The position numbers and the translations under genes are program-made. DNA of 64,000 nt, from contig JASJBF010000052.1 in the NCBI GenBank assembly GCA_030066685.1, positions 101,425 to 165,424 on the forward strand, written 5' to 3'. The notes beneath the pieces were generated by a model, which ran no database searches, was not told the DNA's origin, and saw nothing but the letters and a program-made list of their open reading frames with translations. This DNA is from Kiloniellales bacterium. Lineage in GTDB: Bacteria > Pseudomonadota > Alphaproteobacteria > Kiloniellales > JAKSBE01. Positions 47,127-56,955 of this stretch are shown here, in pieces (position 1 is the first letter of the stretch; every line of letters starts with the position of its first letter).

Positions 47127-47486
47127 CTACCCGCTTTCCTCCGTCGCCGCCTTTTGCCATGGAAGGCGCCCCTCGATCTCCACGACGAGGGTGAAGCTCA
47201 GGAAGGCGCGGATCACGACGATGAGGGCGAGGACGGCGACACTCGAGAGCGTGTGCGACACGACCACCGTGCGAATGACATCGCCGGCGATCAGGAATTC
47301 CAGGCCCAGGATGATCGAACGGCCCACGACATGGCGGTAATCCTGATAGTTGGCCTCGGTCGACTCGCTCCGCCACCGCCGCAGGAAGTTGAAGGTGGCG
47401 ATCAGAGACCCGACGACGATGATGACCACGCCGAAGCCCTCGACCCCATAGGTCACGATCGTGATCAGGTTCTTGAAGTCTTCCAT
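47127..47486 (-). CDS. DUF1622 membrane protein
   Basis: 119 residues with three hydrophobic segments: about 7-31 (LITIVTYGVEGFGVVIIVVGSLIATF), 55-73 and 80-100. The central SIILGLEFLIAGDVIRTVVV is diagnostic for the DUF1622 family. Its function is not established. It lies 22 bp after the DUF2252 gene on the same strand and is probably co-transcribed with it. Confidence 0.9.
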   Translation of the reverse strand: MEDFKNLITIVTYGVEGFGVVIIVVGSLIATFNFLRRWRSESTEANYQDYRHVVGRSIILGLEFLIAGDVIRTVVVSHTLSSVAVLALIVVIRAFLSFTLVVEIEGRLPWQKAATEESG

Positions 47487-47508
47487 GGCCGGTCGCTCCC
47501 CCGTTGGG

Positions 47509-48936
47509 CTAGTCCGCCGTCGCGGCAGGAGCCGTCGCCTTGGCCCGGCCCGGTGCGGCGGCCCGGTCGCGGACCCTTTTCCAGGCTGCGATGGTCCAGC
47601 GCGTCATAGCGGCGATGGAGGCCCGGATGTCGGCCTCGAGATTCGAAACCTCCTCGAGCAGCGCGCGCCGCAACGCCGCCTCGTAGGGATCGGCGATGCT
47701 CTTGGGATGGCCACGGCCCAATTGGATCCCGACGTCGCGGGCGACGTCGAAGAGATCCTGCAGGGTCTCGAAGGACCCGGGGACCGAAAGCTCGGTATAG
47801 TTGTCGTCCCAGGCGAAGACCAAGAACTTCTGCCGTCGCTTAAAGCCCAGCTTCGGATGCATGGTGACGGAGCCGACGTAGCGGGGTGCTTCGAAGGCCA
47901 GGCGCGCCTGGGCGATCGCGATCCTGCCGACCTCCACCCTTGGTCTTTGGACGCAGTCTATGTCCTTGAGGTCGCGGACCGCCTTGGCCTCGATGAGCAG
48001 GTCGTCGTCCGGATCCTTCGTCGCGCCCTCGGCCCGCATCAGGTACTTCTCGCTGAGCGCGCTGCCGATGCCAAGCTTGAAGGTGCCGAGGTCCTTGATC
48101 TCGAAGAAGCCCGGCGGCAGGTCGGGATGTTCCGCTCTCATCTCCGTGACGTACTGCTGCATTGCCTGTTCGAAATCCCGCCTCGAGGTCTCGATCGGAC
48201 GCAGCATCGCCTGGGCCTTCGCCAGCATCGCCCGACGCCCGTTCGGGAATTCGGCCCGGATCCGGGCCGCCAGCGCCGGCTCGGGGGGAACAGCATCACC
48301 GCTTCGCAGGCCGCTACGGTAGCCTTCCAGAAAGGCGGCGACGAGGCCGTCAGCTCGGTCGCCCGCGCCCATGGCCCGGCTGGCAAGACGGAGCGAGACG
48401 CCGAAGCGCACCAGGTCGAGCACGAAGGGCCCCGCCGTCGCGTCGTCGAAGTCCGCCAGTCCGCGCTGCCGGTCGGTGACGCTGTAGTTCTCGAGATGCG
48501 CGTCGCCGTGCAGGTTGACTTGGGCCAGGACGTAGAGGTCGGCCGCGAAGCGGCGGCAGACCGCCTGCGCGAAGCGCTGGCCGATGAAGCGGAAGTAGCC
48601 GTGGGCGCTGGAGAGAATGCGCTCCAGCAACTCGGGGTTCTGGGAAAAATCATAGTCGCTCAGCGAAATGACCAGCGACTTGGAGAGGGCCTCAGCAGCG
48701 GCGGTATCACCGATCTCTTGCGAAGACGCACCCTCTTCGGCCAGGGCCGTGCCGTGCCGCAGGCTCAAGGCACCTGCCAGGACCAGCAGGAAAAGGAGGA
48801 CAAACGAGCGCCAAGCCGACGGACGTAAGGCCAACGGCCCAGGAAAAAGGGGTGAATGGCGCTGGTTCGCCAGTTCGAGTCTCCCTCGCGTGCCTCCGGT
48901 CCGCCGCAGGTCCTTCACTCCGATCAGTCGGAGCAC
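47509..48936 (-). CDS. DUF2252 (kinase-like fold) protein with N-terminal membrane signal
   Basis: 475 residues from a GTG at 48936. A hydrophobic segment at about 44-60 (SFVLLFLLVLAGALSL) suggests a signal peptide or anchor, and the true start may be a later codon close to it. The kinase-like signature of the family is LHGDAHLENYSVTDRQRGLADFDDATAGP, resembling the HGDxHxxN/DFD of aminoglycoside-phosphotransferase-type kinases; IKDLGTFKLGIGSALSEKYLMRAEG follows. Substrate unknown. A membrane-exported DUF2252 protein is unusual because kinase-like folds normally need cytoplasmic ATP. Confidence 0.8.
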   Translation of the reverse strand: MLRLIGVKDLRRTGGTRGRLELANQRHSPLFPGPLALRPSAWRSFVLLFLLVLAGALSLRHGTALAEEGASSQEIGDTAAAEALSKSLVISLSDYDFSQNPELLERILSSAHGYFRFIGQRFAQAVCRRFAADLYVLAQVNLHGDAHLENYSVTDRQRGLADFDDATAGPFVLDLVRFGVSLRLASRAMGAGDRADGLVAAFLEGYRSGLRSGDAVPPEPALAARIRAEFPNGRRAMLAKAQAMLRPIETSRRDFEQAMQQYVTEMRAEHPDLPPGFFEIKDLGTFKLGIGSALSEKYLMRAEGATKDPDDDLLIEAKAVRDLKDIDCVQRPRVEVGRIAIAQARLAFEAPRYVGSVTMHPKLGFKRRQKFLVFAWDDNYTELSVPGSFETLQDLFDVARDVGIQLGRGHPKSIADPYEAALRRALLEEVSNLEADIRASIAAMTRWTIAAWKRVRDRAAAPGRAKATAPAATAD

Positions 48937-49037
48937 AATCGCCGGATGCAGAAATAGTTAACGCGATCAAGCTCGCCGAAGTCCAGAGCAAAGCAGACGA
49001 GGCATCCCTGCGCAGGCGTCCTCAGTTCGGGCTTCGG

Positions 49038-50015
49038 TCAGATCCACTTGAAACGGCGGAACAGCCAGAGCTCCAGCAGGCCGAGCCCCAGCACCGAGGC
49101 GCAAAGCGCGGCGAAGGCCCAGGGCGTCTCGGCGCCCGGGATGCCGCCCAGGTTGACGCCGAGCAGGCCGGTGACGAAGCCCAGCGGCAAAAAGAGCCCC
49201 GCGATGACCGAGAGCGCAAACATGTTCCGGTTCAGCTCCTCTGAAAGCCGGTTCATGAGCTCGTCCTGAACGACGGCCGCGCGTTCCCGCCCGGAATCCA
49301 GGCTTTCGACGTGGCGGGTTATGTCGTCGGCCACCTCCCGCAGCCGGGTCAGGTGGCGGTTCTTGAAGAGGCCTGGCTTGGCCCCGGTCAGCTGCGCGAG
49401 CGCGTCGCGCTGCGGGGCGATGTAGCGCCTCAGGATGATGCCTTCGCGGCGCAGGGCGTTCAGCTGGCCGCGCAGCTCCCCGCGATGGCTGGACAGCACT
49501 TCGTCCTCGAGGTCGTCGAGACGGTCTTCCAGGTCCGAGATGACCCCGCCCAGGCGCTCGACCATGCCCCGCGCCAGGGCGGAGACGAGCTCGCCGGGCG
49601 TCTTCGGGCCGGCTCCCGCCTCGACCGCGCGTTGCAGGTCCTCGACCGCGAGCAGGTTACGCAACCTGACGCTGACCAAGCGCCGTGCCTGAGCCCAGAT
49701 CCTTATGGAGACCATGTCCTCGGGATTGGCGCTGGGATCCTGGTTCACGCCGCGGAGGATCAGCAGAAAGCCCTCCTCGGTCGCCGTGAAGCGCGGCCTC
49801 GTCTCCTCGTCGAGCAGCGCGTCGGAGACGATCAGCGGATCGATGCCGCTCTCCTCGGCGAGCCAGTCGCGCGCCCGCGGCGCCGAACGGTCCAGGTGAA
49901 TCCAGAGCCAGCCTTCGTCCTCGTCGGCGAGGCTCAGCTCCTCCCAGCCGATCGATTGCGCCTTGCCTTCGCCGTCGATTCGATAGGCGAAGACGAGTCC
50001 GTCTTGCTCTGCCAT
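49038..50015 (-). CDS. CorA/ZntB family metal transporter
   Basis: 325 residues. A long cytoplasmic alpha/beta and coiled-coil part (about 1-265) ends in two C-terminal TM helices: FALSVIAGLFLPLGFVTGLLGVNLGGIPG and AFAALCASVLGLGLLELWLFRRFKW. The signature GVNLGGIPG at the end of TM1 is the GxN motif of the family; the lack of GMNxxxMP favours the ZntB-type. ZntB proteins move Zn(II) or related cations; direction and ion cannot be told here. It precedes the DUF2252/DUF1622/HalD-like run on the - strand. Confidence 0.88.
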   Translation of the reverse strand: MAEQDGLVFAYRIDGEGKAQSIGWEELSLADEDEGWLWIHLDRSAPRARDWLAEESGIDPLIVSDALLDEETRPRFTATEEGFLLILRGVNQDPSANPEDMVSIRIWAQARRLVSVRLRNLLAVEDLQRAVEAGAGPKTPGELVSALARGMVERLGGVISDLEDRLDDLEDEVLSSHRGELRGQLNALRREGIILRRYIAPQRDALAQLTGAKPGLFKNRHLTRLREVADDITRHVESLDSGRERAAVVQDELMNRLSEELNRNMFALSVIAGLFLPLGFVTGLLGVNLGGIPGAETPWAFAALCASVLGLGLLELWLFRRFKWI

Positions 50016-50192
50016 GTCTCTTCCGCCCCGCTAGGTGGTTCAACGCCTTCAAGGGGAAGTCTAGCCGGGATTGGCCCCTCTGCGGTCCCCTGTCGCGAAG
50101 GGTGCCCCGCCTTGCCTCGGGAACAAAGGCTCTTCCCATCTTCGCTCAAGCGGCCGAATATTAGAGTGCCATCGGCCGGGGAGTGCACAGTG

Positions 50193-51074
50193 ATGAGCAA
50201 GGTTCCGATCGACCGGAGAGTTCTGGATCTCTACGACGACTACTGTCACGGACGGATCGAACGGCGCGAGTTCTTCGCCCGTGCGGGGGCCTTGACCATC
50301 GGGGGCGTATCCGCGCTGGCCATGGCCGAGAGTCTGCTGCCGCGCTACGCCGAGGCGCAGACCATCTCCTTCACCGACTCCCGCATCAAGGCCCGCTACG
50401 TGGAATATCCCTCGCCGGGCGGCACCTCTGGGCAAATGCGCGGCTACCTGGTGCGACCGAGCGGCGACGGACCTTTCCCCGCCGTGCTGGTAATCCACGA
50501 GAACCGCGGCTTGAACCCCTACATCGAGGACGTGGCACGCCGCGCCGCCGTCGAAGGCTTCCTGGCCCTGGCCCCGGACGGCCTTTCGCCGATCGGCGGC
50601 TATCCCGGCAACGACGATGACGGCCGGGCCATGCAGAAGACCCTGGATCAGGCCAAGCTACGCCAGGACATGGTCAACAGCGCCGGCTACGTGAAGGTCC
50701 ACCCGCTGTCGAACGGAAAGCTGGGTGTGACCGGATTCTGCTGGGGCGGCGCGACGACCAATTTCTTGGCGGTCACCCTGGGCGACGAGCTTGACGCGGC
50801 CGTGCCGTTCTATGGCAGGGCGCCGGCGCCGGAGGACGTGCCGAAAATCCGCGCGCCCCTGTTGATCCACTACGCAGAGAACGACCCGCGCGTCAATGCG
50901 ACGCGGCCCGACTTCGAAGCCGCGCTCAAGGCTGGAAACGCCAACTATCAAATGTACAGCTACCCCGGCACGAACCACGGGTTCCACAACAACTCGACGG
51001 CGCGCTATGACGAAGCGGCCGCGAACCTGGCCTGGGAACGGACCATGGCATTCTTCAAGGAACACCTCGGCTAG
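50193..51074 (+). CDS. Dienelactone hydrolase family protein, Tat-type signal (second copy)
   Basis: 293 residues from the ATG at 50193. The N-terminus carries a short leader, then ERREFFARAGALTIGGVSALAMA, a Tat-like twin arginine with a hydrophobic h-region; the mature part starts near QTISFTD. Catalytic residues are Glu in HENRGL, the nucleophile Cys in GFCWGGATT (about residue 183), Asp in ENDPRV and His in TNHGFHN. It resembles YghX-like exported dienelactone hydrolases. It is a different subfamily from the 3292-4068 copy, with which it shares the final AxLAWERTxAFF segment. The substrate is unknown. Confidence 0.88.
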   Translation: MSKVPIDRRVLDLYDDYCHGRIERREFFARAGALTIGGVSALAMAESLLPRYAEAQTISFTDSRIKARYVEYPSPGGTSGQMRGYLVRPSGDGPFPAVLVIHENRGLNPYIEDVARRAAVEGFLALAPDGLSPIGGYPGNDDDGRAMQKTLDQAKLRQDMVNSAGYVKVHPLSNGKLGVTGFCWGGATTNFLAVTLGDELDAAVPFYGRAPAPEDVPKIRAPLLIHYAENDPRVNATRPDFEAALKAGNANYQMYSYPGTNHGFHNNSTARYDEAAANLAWERTMAFFKEHLG

Positions 51075-51096
51075 CGCCGCGGCGCCTCGATCCGCC

Positions 51097-51270
51097 TCAG
51101 CGCACCTCGAAGTGGATCTCGACGGGGCTGCAGGCCACGCCGTTGATCGCGATGATTCCCCGGGGGCGGGCCGAGATGACGAAGTGGCAGTCCGTCTCGG
51201 CGCGCGGCAGGACGTGGTCGCCGGGCTTGACGACCGGGGGGCAGCCAGCCGATCGAGAGGTCGCGGCCGG
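51097..51270 (-). pseudogene. Frameshifted C-terminal remnant of a DUF1989 gene
   Basis: The - strand encodes DLSIGWLPP, then after a one-base expansion in a run of six G (51236-51241) the frame shifts to VKPGDHVLPRAETDCHFVIS, then IIAINGVACSPVEIHFEVR and stop. This is the same sequence, by eye, as the C-terminal end of the intact DUF1989 protein encoded at 52752-53435 (SIGWLPPVARPGDHVLLRAEMDC through PVELHFEVS). No 5' part is left: similarity stops near 51265. A truncated, frameshifted duplicate about 1.5 kb from the intact gene. Confidence 0.82.
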
Positions 51271-51352
51271 GGTCCTCGTGATCTCCGCCGCTCCCGGTGA
51301 ACTGCCGGCGGATAGGGGCGAGGCTTCGATAGATCGAAGGGAGGGAAGACCG

Positions 51353-51574
51353 ATGAAAATGGCCCCTTCAGCGCTGCTGGGCTTCTACGAGCTGATCCGT
51401 CCAGGCTCGGTCATTGCCTCGCATGCCAACGAGCTGGCGACGCAGGACGGCGGGGCGATCGCCGGAACCAAAACCGAGACCTTCATGGAGGCCACCGAGG
51501 TGCCGGTCCATCTGCCGCTCAGCGGACGAACGATGGATTTCGATGCGGAAGGGAACTGCGTCGCCGGCTGTTGA
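51353..51574 (+). CDS. Short ORF resembling the C-terminus of an MBL-fold hydrolase
   Basis: 73 residues with a good GGGAGGGAAG site before the ATG. The sequence ALLGFYELIRPGSVIASHANE, then AGTKTETFMEATEVPVHLPLSG and DAEGNCVAGC, looks like the last ~70 residues of a UlaG-like metallo-beta-lactamase-fold protein, including one probable metal His in ASHANE. All the upstream metal-binding motifs are missing. It may be a remnant that happens to keep a start, or a truncated yet expressed gene. The assignment rests on recollection of the family, not a search. Confidence 0.4.
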   Translation: MKMAPSALLGFYELIRPGSVIASHANELATQDGGAIAGTKTETFMEATEVPVHLPLSGRTMDFDAEGNCVAGC

Positions 51575-51639
51575 GCTTCCTTCCTCCGGCGCGAAGACCC
51601 GAGGCGGGCCCCTCGCAGGACAAGCCGCATCCGTCCCCT

Positions 51640-51752
51640 AGAGCGGGATGATTTGAAGTTAACTGGACTTCAAATCTGAATCCCGCTCTATTTCAACAGT
51701 TTAGAGCACGATTCAGATATGAGGTTGGTTCAACCTCATATCATCGTGCTCT
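51640..51752. repeat. Composite hairpin-pair element, family 2, copy 2 (113 bp)
   Basis: Hairpin D (51640-51689) beginning AGAGCGGGATGATTTGAAG and ending CTGAATCCCGCTCT; 13-bp spacer (51690-51702); hairpin C (51703-51752) beginning AGAGCACGATTCAGATATG and ending ATCATCGTGCTCT. The order is inverse to the copy at 16247-16359. Bulges again face the spacer. It lies in the gene-poor stretch between the remnants and the PEP-mutase-like gene. Confidence 0.92.
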
Positions 51753-51838
51753 AGGGATTCGCTTTCAGCGGTCCAAGGGACGGGTTGAGCCGTCCTGTCC
51801 GATTGCAGAGTAGAGCGACATACGAAGAGGAAACGATC

Positions 51839-52702
51839 ATGCCATGCTTCATGAAGCGCCGGGAGAAGTTCAGGGCGATACTGGAGGGAAGCGACTGTGT
51901 TCGCCCCGCCTCGGTTCATGATCCGATCTCGGCGCGCATTGCCGAAGACCTCGGCTTCGATCTTGGCATGTTTGCCGGCTCGGTCGCCTCGCTGACGGTC
52001 CTCGGGGCGCCGGATTTGATCCTGCTTACACTGTCGGAGTTTGCCGACCAGGCCTACCGGATATCGCGCGCGTCCGAGCTGCCGGTCCTCGCAGATGCCG
52101 ATCACGGCTACGGCAATGCGCTCAACGTCATGCGCACGGTCGAGGAGCTCGAGACCGCCGGCGTGGCCGGGCTGTCGATCGAGGATACGGAACTGCCGCA
52201 AACTTATGGCAGCGGCGGCAAGCCCGCCCTCGTCTCCGTCGAGGAGGGCGCCGCCAAGGTCAGCGCCGCGCTCGGCGCGCGCAGCGATCCCGGGCTGGTC
52301 ATCGCCGGGCGGACCAGCGCGGCCGCTTTCGCGGGTATCGACGAGGCGATTCTCCGCGCAAAGGCCTACGAGGCCGCCGGCGCAGACGCCATCTTTCTCG
52401 TCGGCGTCAGGACGCGCGGGGATCTCGAAGCCGCCGCCGCGCAGATCAAGCTGCCGCTGATCCTCGGCGGTGCCGGTCCGGATCTCGATGATGCCGCTTA
52501 CCTGGCCGGACGGAACGTCCGGGTCTGCCTTCAGGGCCACCAGCCCTTCGCCGCTGCTGTCCAGGCAGTCTACGCGACCATGAAGGCGCTCAAGGACGGT
52601 ACGCCGCCGAAGGAGCTTCCCAACCTCGCGTCCTCGGACCTGATGGCAGCGGCCTCCCGAGACGGCGACTATCGGGACTGGATCAAGCGCTATCTCGCTT
52701 GA
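51839..52702 (+). CDS. Isocitrate lyase/PEP mutase family protein (oxaloacetate decarboxylase-like)
   Basis: 287 residues from the ATG at 51839 (MPCFMKRREKFRAILEG), with GAAGAGG upstream. The family signatures are ASVHDPISARIAEDLGFDLGMFAGSVAS and LADADHGYGNALNVMRTVEELETAGVAGLSIEDTELP, the Mg-binding and substrate-loop segments. The later IAGRTSA supplies the conserved Arg region. It matches the oxaloacetate decarboxylase/PA4872-like branch of the PEP mutase superfamily: DADHGYG without the catalytic KKCGH loop Cys of isocitrate lyase. It probably cleaves or decarboxylates a 2-oxo acid in the cytoplasm. Confidence 0.85.
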   Translation: MPCFMKRREKFRAILEGSDCVRPASVHDPISARIAEDLGFDLGMFAGSVASLTVLGAPDLILLTLSEFADQAYRISRASELPVLADADHGYGNALNVMRTVEELETAGVAGLSIEDTELPQTYGSGGKPALVSVEEGAAKVSAALGARSDPGLVIAGRTSAAAFAGIDEAILRAKAYEAAGADAIFLVGVRTRGDLEAAAAQIKLPLILGGAGPDLDDAAYLAGRNVRVCLQGHQPFAAAVQAVYATMKALKDGTPPKELPNLASSDLMAAASRDGDYRDWIKRYLA

Positions 52703-52751
52703 AGACACGACGGCGACCCTGGGTCGGCGCGCGCGAAGCGGAGGCCCTTCT

Positions 52752-53435
52752 TCAGCTCACCTCGAAATGGAGCTCGACGGGGCGGCAGGCCTCGCCGTTG
52801 ATCGGGACGATGTCCTGGGGACAGGCCGACATGACGAGGTAGCAGTCCATCTCGGCGCGCAGGAGCACGTGGTCGCCGGGCCTGGCGACCGGCGGCAGCC
52901 AGCCGATAGAGAGGTCGGCGGCGATCGGGATGTTCATCCAGAGGTTCAGTGGCGAGGGCACCTCGCCGACCCGGGCGCCGACCGCCTTCATCGCCATGCG
53001 CAGGTTGTCGGCGCAGTTGTCGTGGTAGCCCTCGACCCCCAGGGTCCGGAAGCGGTAGAGGTCGCAGGCGGCGATGAAGGTGTCGTGGACCCCAGGCGAG
53101 GTGTCCTCGAGGAAGGTCAGGATCGGCCGGCGCCGGTTGGTCACCAGGGCATCGCCCGGCCGCGGGGTCATGCGGTCGAGCCAGGCCCGGGCGTGCTCCA
53201 TCGAGAGGAACTCGTTCAGCGCCGCGGCGTTGAAGGCCCAGGTGTCGCAGACCTGGGTGCCGTGGGTGTTGACGATCTTGATCTCCTGGCCGGCATCCAG
53301 CCGCACCGCCCGGCCGCAGCGCGCCGGGACCTCGTAGCGCAGGCCGTGCTTGGCCCGGCCGTCGGCCGAGATCGGCGAGGTCAGGGTGGCGTTGACGCCG
53401 TCCTCGTCGCCGTTGTCGGGGGCTCGTTCGCTCAT
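52752..53435 (-). CDS. DUF1989 (urea carboxylase-associated) family protein
   Basis: 227 residues. Typical features are RYEVPARCGRAVRLDAGQEIKIVNTHGTQVCDTWAFNA, the segment MTPRPGDALVTNRRRPILTFLEDTSPGVHDTFIAACDLYRF, and HDNCADNLRMAMKAVG. The Cys and His residues of the DTFIAACD and HDNC blocks are probable metal ligands in this family. Members are found with urea carboxylase or guanidine-degradation genes, but none is nearby. It lies nine bases after a radical SAM gene on the same strand, so the pair is very likely co-translated. A degraded copy of its C-terminus is at 51097-51270. Confidence 0.9.
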   Translation of the reverse strand: MSERAPDNGDEDGVNATLTSPISADGRAKHGLRYEVPARCGRAVRLDAGQEIKIVNTHGTQVCDTWAFNAAALNEFLSMEHARAWLDRMTPRPGDALVTNRRRPILTFLEDTSPGVHDTFIAACDLYRFRTLGVEGYHDNCADNLRMAMKAVGARVGEVPSPLNLWMNIPIAADLSIGWLPPVARPGDHVLLRAEMDCYLVMSACPQDIVPINGEACRPVELHFEVS

Positions 53436-53444
53436 CAGGGCCGC

Positions 53445-54476
53445 CTAGATCGCGTGGCGCTTGTTGCGGATCATCTGGCCGCACTTGCGCTGGCAGATTG
53501 GGTTGCTGCCGTCCAGCCAGACCTGGGCGAGATGGCTGACGAAGGGCTCGTCGGCGAGGATCTCGGCCAGCGGCCGGTGGCGGATGTTGAAGGCGCTGCG
53601 CCGCATCCCGGCCAGGTCGAGGGTCTGCAGCTCCTCGTTGGAGCCCGCGGTCCAGCAGCAGGCCGAGACGTAGCCCTCGCAGTTGATGTAGGCCCGGTTC
53701 TGCACCGCCGACTTGCAGACGATGCCCTCGCGGGCGGCGGAGTCTACCGGCATTGGGGCCGGCGCCTCGGATGCTGCGGCGGGTTCGGCGGACCGGGCCT
53801 TGAAATGGGCGCCGTCCCGGGTCGCGGGCTCGAGGCTCCGGTACTCGCCGCTCGGCATCTGGTAGTCGAAGCGCGCGCGGTCGCCGAAGCGGATGGTGTC
53901 GATCAGCACGAACTTCCTGAAGCCCATCTCCCGGGCCAGGGCCTGGGCCTCGGGCACCTGGTGCTCGTTGTGCCGGAACAGGATGTAGTGCCATTCGGCC
54001 CGCGCGCCGGTCGCGATGTAGGCGGCCGCGTTGGCCATGATCTTGTCGAAGCTGGTGTTGATCCGATAGAGCGGGTTGGTGTCGGCGAGGCCGTCGACGT
54101 GGAACTCGACGTGGGAGCCGCTCCGGCCGAAGTACTCGCCCAGCAAAGTCCACCACTTCGTCGTGCGCAGGCTGGCGTTGGTCGAGATCGAGACCCGCAC
54201 GCCCCGCGCGGTCAGGTGATCGCAGATCTCCAGGCATTCCGGCGCCGCCAGGGGATCGCCCAGGCCGCCGCAGAGGTCGACCTCCTCGACCCGCCGGCAA
54301 AAGTCGTCGGTGAAATGGGTCTGGAAGTCGGCCAGGGTCAGCTCGATGTTCTGCACCTTCATGAGGTTCGGCTTGCAGCGGTCGAGCTCCCGGGTCCGCG
54401 AGCACATGGGACAGGCGGCGTTGCACTTGTCGGTGAGCTCGATGTGGAAGCTGTAGGGCCGGTCTTGGGTGAACAT
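53445..54476 (-). CDS. Radical SAM/SPASM domain protein
   Basis: 343 residues from the ATG at 54476 (MFTQDRPYSFHIELTDKCN); a longer upstream frame has no support. The radical SAM Cys motif is C18-N-A-A-C22-P-M-C25. VDLCGGLGDPLAAPE follows, with GGLGD in place of the common GGEP; VSISTNAS is next. The C-terminal third has SPASM-like cysteines: VCKSA, YINCEGYVSACC and PICQRKCGQM, consistent with extra 4Fe-4S clusters. It precedes the DUF1989 gene by nine bases. Substrate and product are unknown; SPASM members usually modify peptides or proteins. Confidence 0.88.
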   Translation of the reverse strand: MFTQDRPYSFHIELTDKCNAACPMCSRTRELDRCKPNLMKVQNIELTLADFQTHFTDDFCRRVEEVDLCGGLGDPLAAPECLEICDHLTARGVRVSISTNASLRTTKWWTLLGEYFGRSGSHVEFHVDGLADTNPLYRINTSFDKIMANAAAYIATGARAEWHYILFRHNEHQVPEAQALAREMGFRKFVLIDTIRFGDRARFDYQMPSGEYRSLEPATRDGAHFKARSAEPAAASEAPAPMPVDSAAREGIVCKSAVQNRAYINCEGYVSACCWTAGSNEELQTLDLAGMRRSAFNIRHRPLAEILADEPFVSHLAQVWLDGSNPICQRKCGQMIRNKRHAI

Positions 54477-54610
54477 CGCTGGTCTCGGCCTTCCTGCTGC
54501 GCGCCGCCAAGCCTGACGCCGCTCCTGAAGATAGCTGAGCGCCAAGGGGTTAGCACCCCGACGCCCGCCTGTCGATCTCTGGCTCCCTTGATGTGGGCCC
54601 GGCGCGGGCA

Positions 54611-54641
54611 AGAAAAAGGGCCGCGCGGTGTCGCGCGGCCC
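54611..54641 (-). terminator. Rho-independent terminator of groESL
   Basis: On the - strand GGGCCGCGCG, loop of four, CGCGCGGCCC, then TTTTTCTTG. On the + strand the stem occupies 54618-54627 and 54632-54641. It lies about 30 bp beyond the groEL stop codon and is the strongest terminator in the window, with a perfect 10-bp stem. Confidence 0.92.
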
Positions 54642-54670
54642 TCGAAGGCTGTGGTCGTGAGCGACTCGGC

Positions 54671-56332
<1,662 letters not shown>

Positions 56333-56354
56333 TTATGCCTACGCTGTTCTGCCC

Positions 56355-56675
56355 TCAGGCAGCTTTCTTCTTCGACTTGGAGCCGCTGGGCTCGATGATG
56401 CCCATGATGTCGGACTCCTTCATGATCAGGTAATCCTGACCATCGATCTTGACCTCGGTGCCGGACCACTTGCCGAAGAGCACCCGGTCGCCGGCCTTGA
56501 CGTCCAGGGCCAGGATCTTGCCGTCTTCGGTCCGGGTGCCGGAGCCGACGGCGACGATCTCGCCTTCCATCGGCTTCTCCTGTGCCGTCTCCGGGATGAT
56601 GATGCCGCCGGAGGTCTTCTCCTCCTGATCAACGCGCCTGACCATGACGCGGTCGTGCAACGGTCGGAAACCCAT
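56355..56675 (-). CDS. groES: Co-chaperonin GroES with short C-terminal extension
   Basis: 106 residues. [46 protein letters not shown] contains the mobile loop; [32 protein letters not shown] is the conserved core. Most GroES proteins stop near this point (95-97 residues). Here a lysine-rich tail ([12 protein letters not shown]) adds about ten residues, the only unusual part. First gene of the groESL operon, start 65 bp from the CIRCE element. Confidence 0.98.
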   Translation of the reverse strand: MGFRPLHDRVMVRRVDQEEKTSGGIIIPETAQEKPMEGEIVAVGSGTRTEDGKILALDVKAGDRVLFGKWSGTEVKIDGQDYLIMKESDIMGIIEPSGSKSKKKAA

Positions 56676-56739
56676 GTTCGTTCCTCCGAAACCTAAGCTT
56701 TTGATTTCTTTAAGATGCGAGGCGATAGCTCAAGCTCTG

Positions 56740-56766
56740 CTAGCACTCCCCGCCCTTGAGTGCCAG
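56740..56766 (-). promoter_or_regulatory. CIRCE operator (HrcA binding site)
   Basis: CTAGCACTC, nine bases (CCCGCCCTT), GAGTGCCAG: the standard CIRCE inverted repeat TTAGCACTC-N9-GAGTGCTAA with only outer mismatches. It lies 65-90 bp upstream of groES. HrcA should repress groESL here until heat or misfolded protein titrates GroEL. The hrcA gene itself is not in the window. Confidence 0.92.
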
Positions 56767-56955
56767 AGACTTAATCACTCCCCCTTCGAGAGTCAAGGCA
56801 CGCCCGACGGTTAATCTCGCGGCCCTGGCAGCAGTCTCGGCCATTGGCTGCTAAGTCATTGATAATTAACATTTATCTTGAAGACTCCTGGGCTTTGCAA
56901 CTAGCCTTGTAGGGTGCCGATGCGGGGGGCATCGGCCGAAGCCCGGAGGAGCGAG

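Noticed and set aside
51839..52702. PEP-mutase-like gene as isocitrate lyase
   Set aside because: The catalytic KKCGH loop of isocitrate lyase is absent and the length is that of the oxaloacetate decarboxylase-like branch (287 residues).
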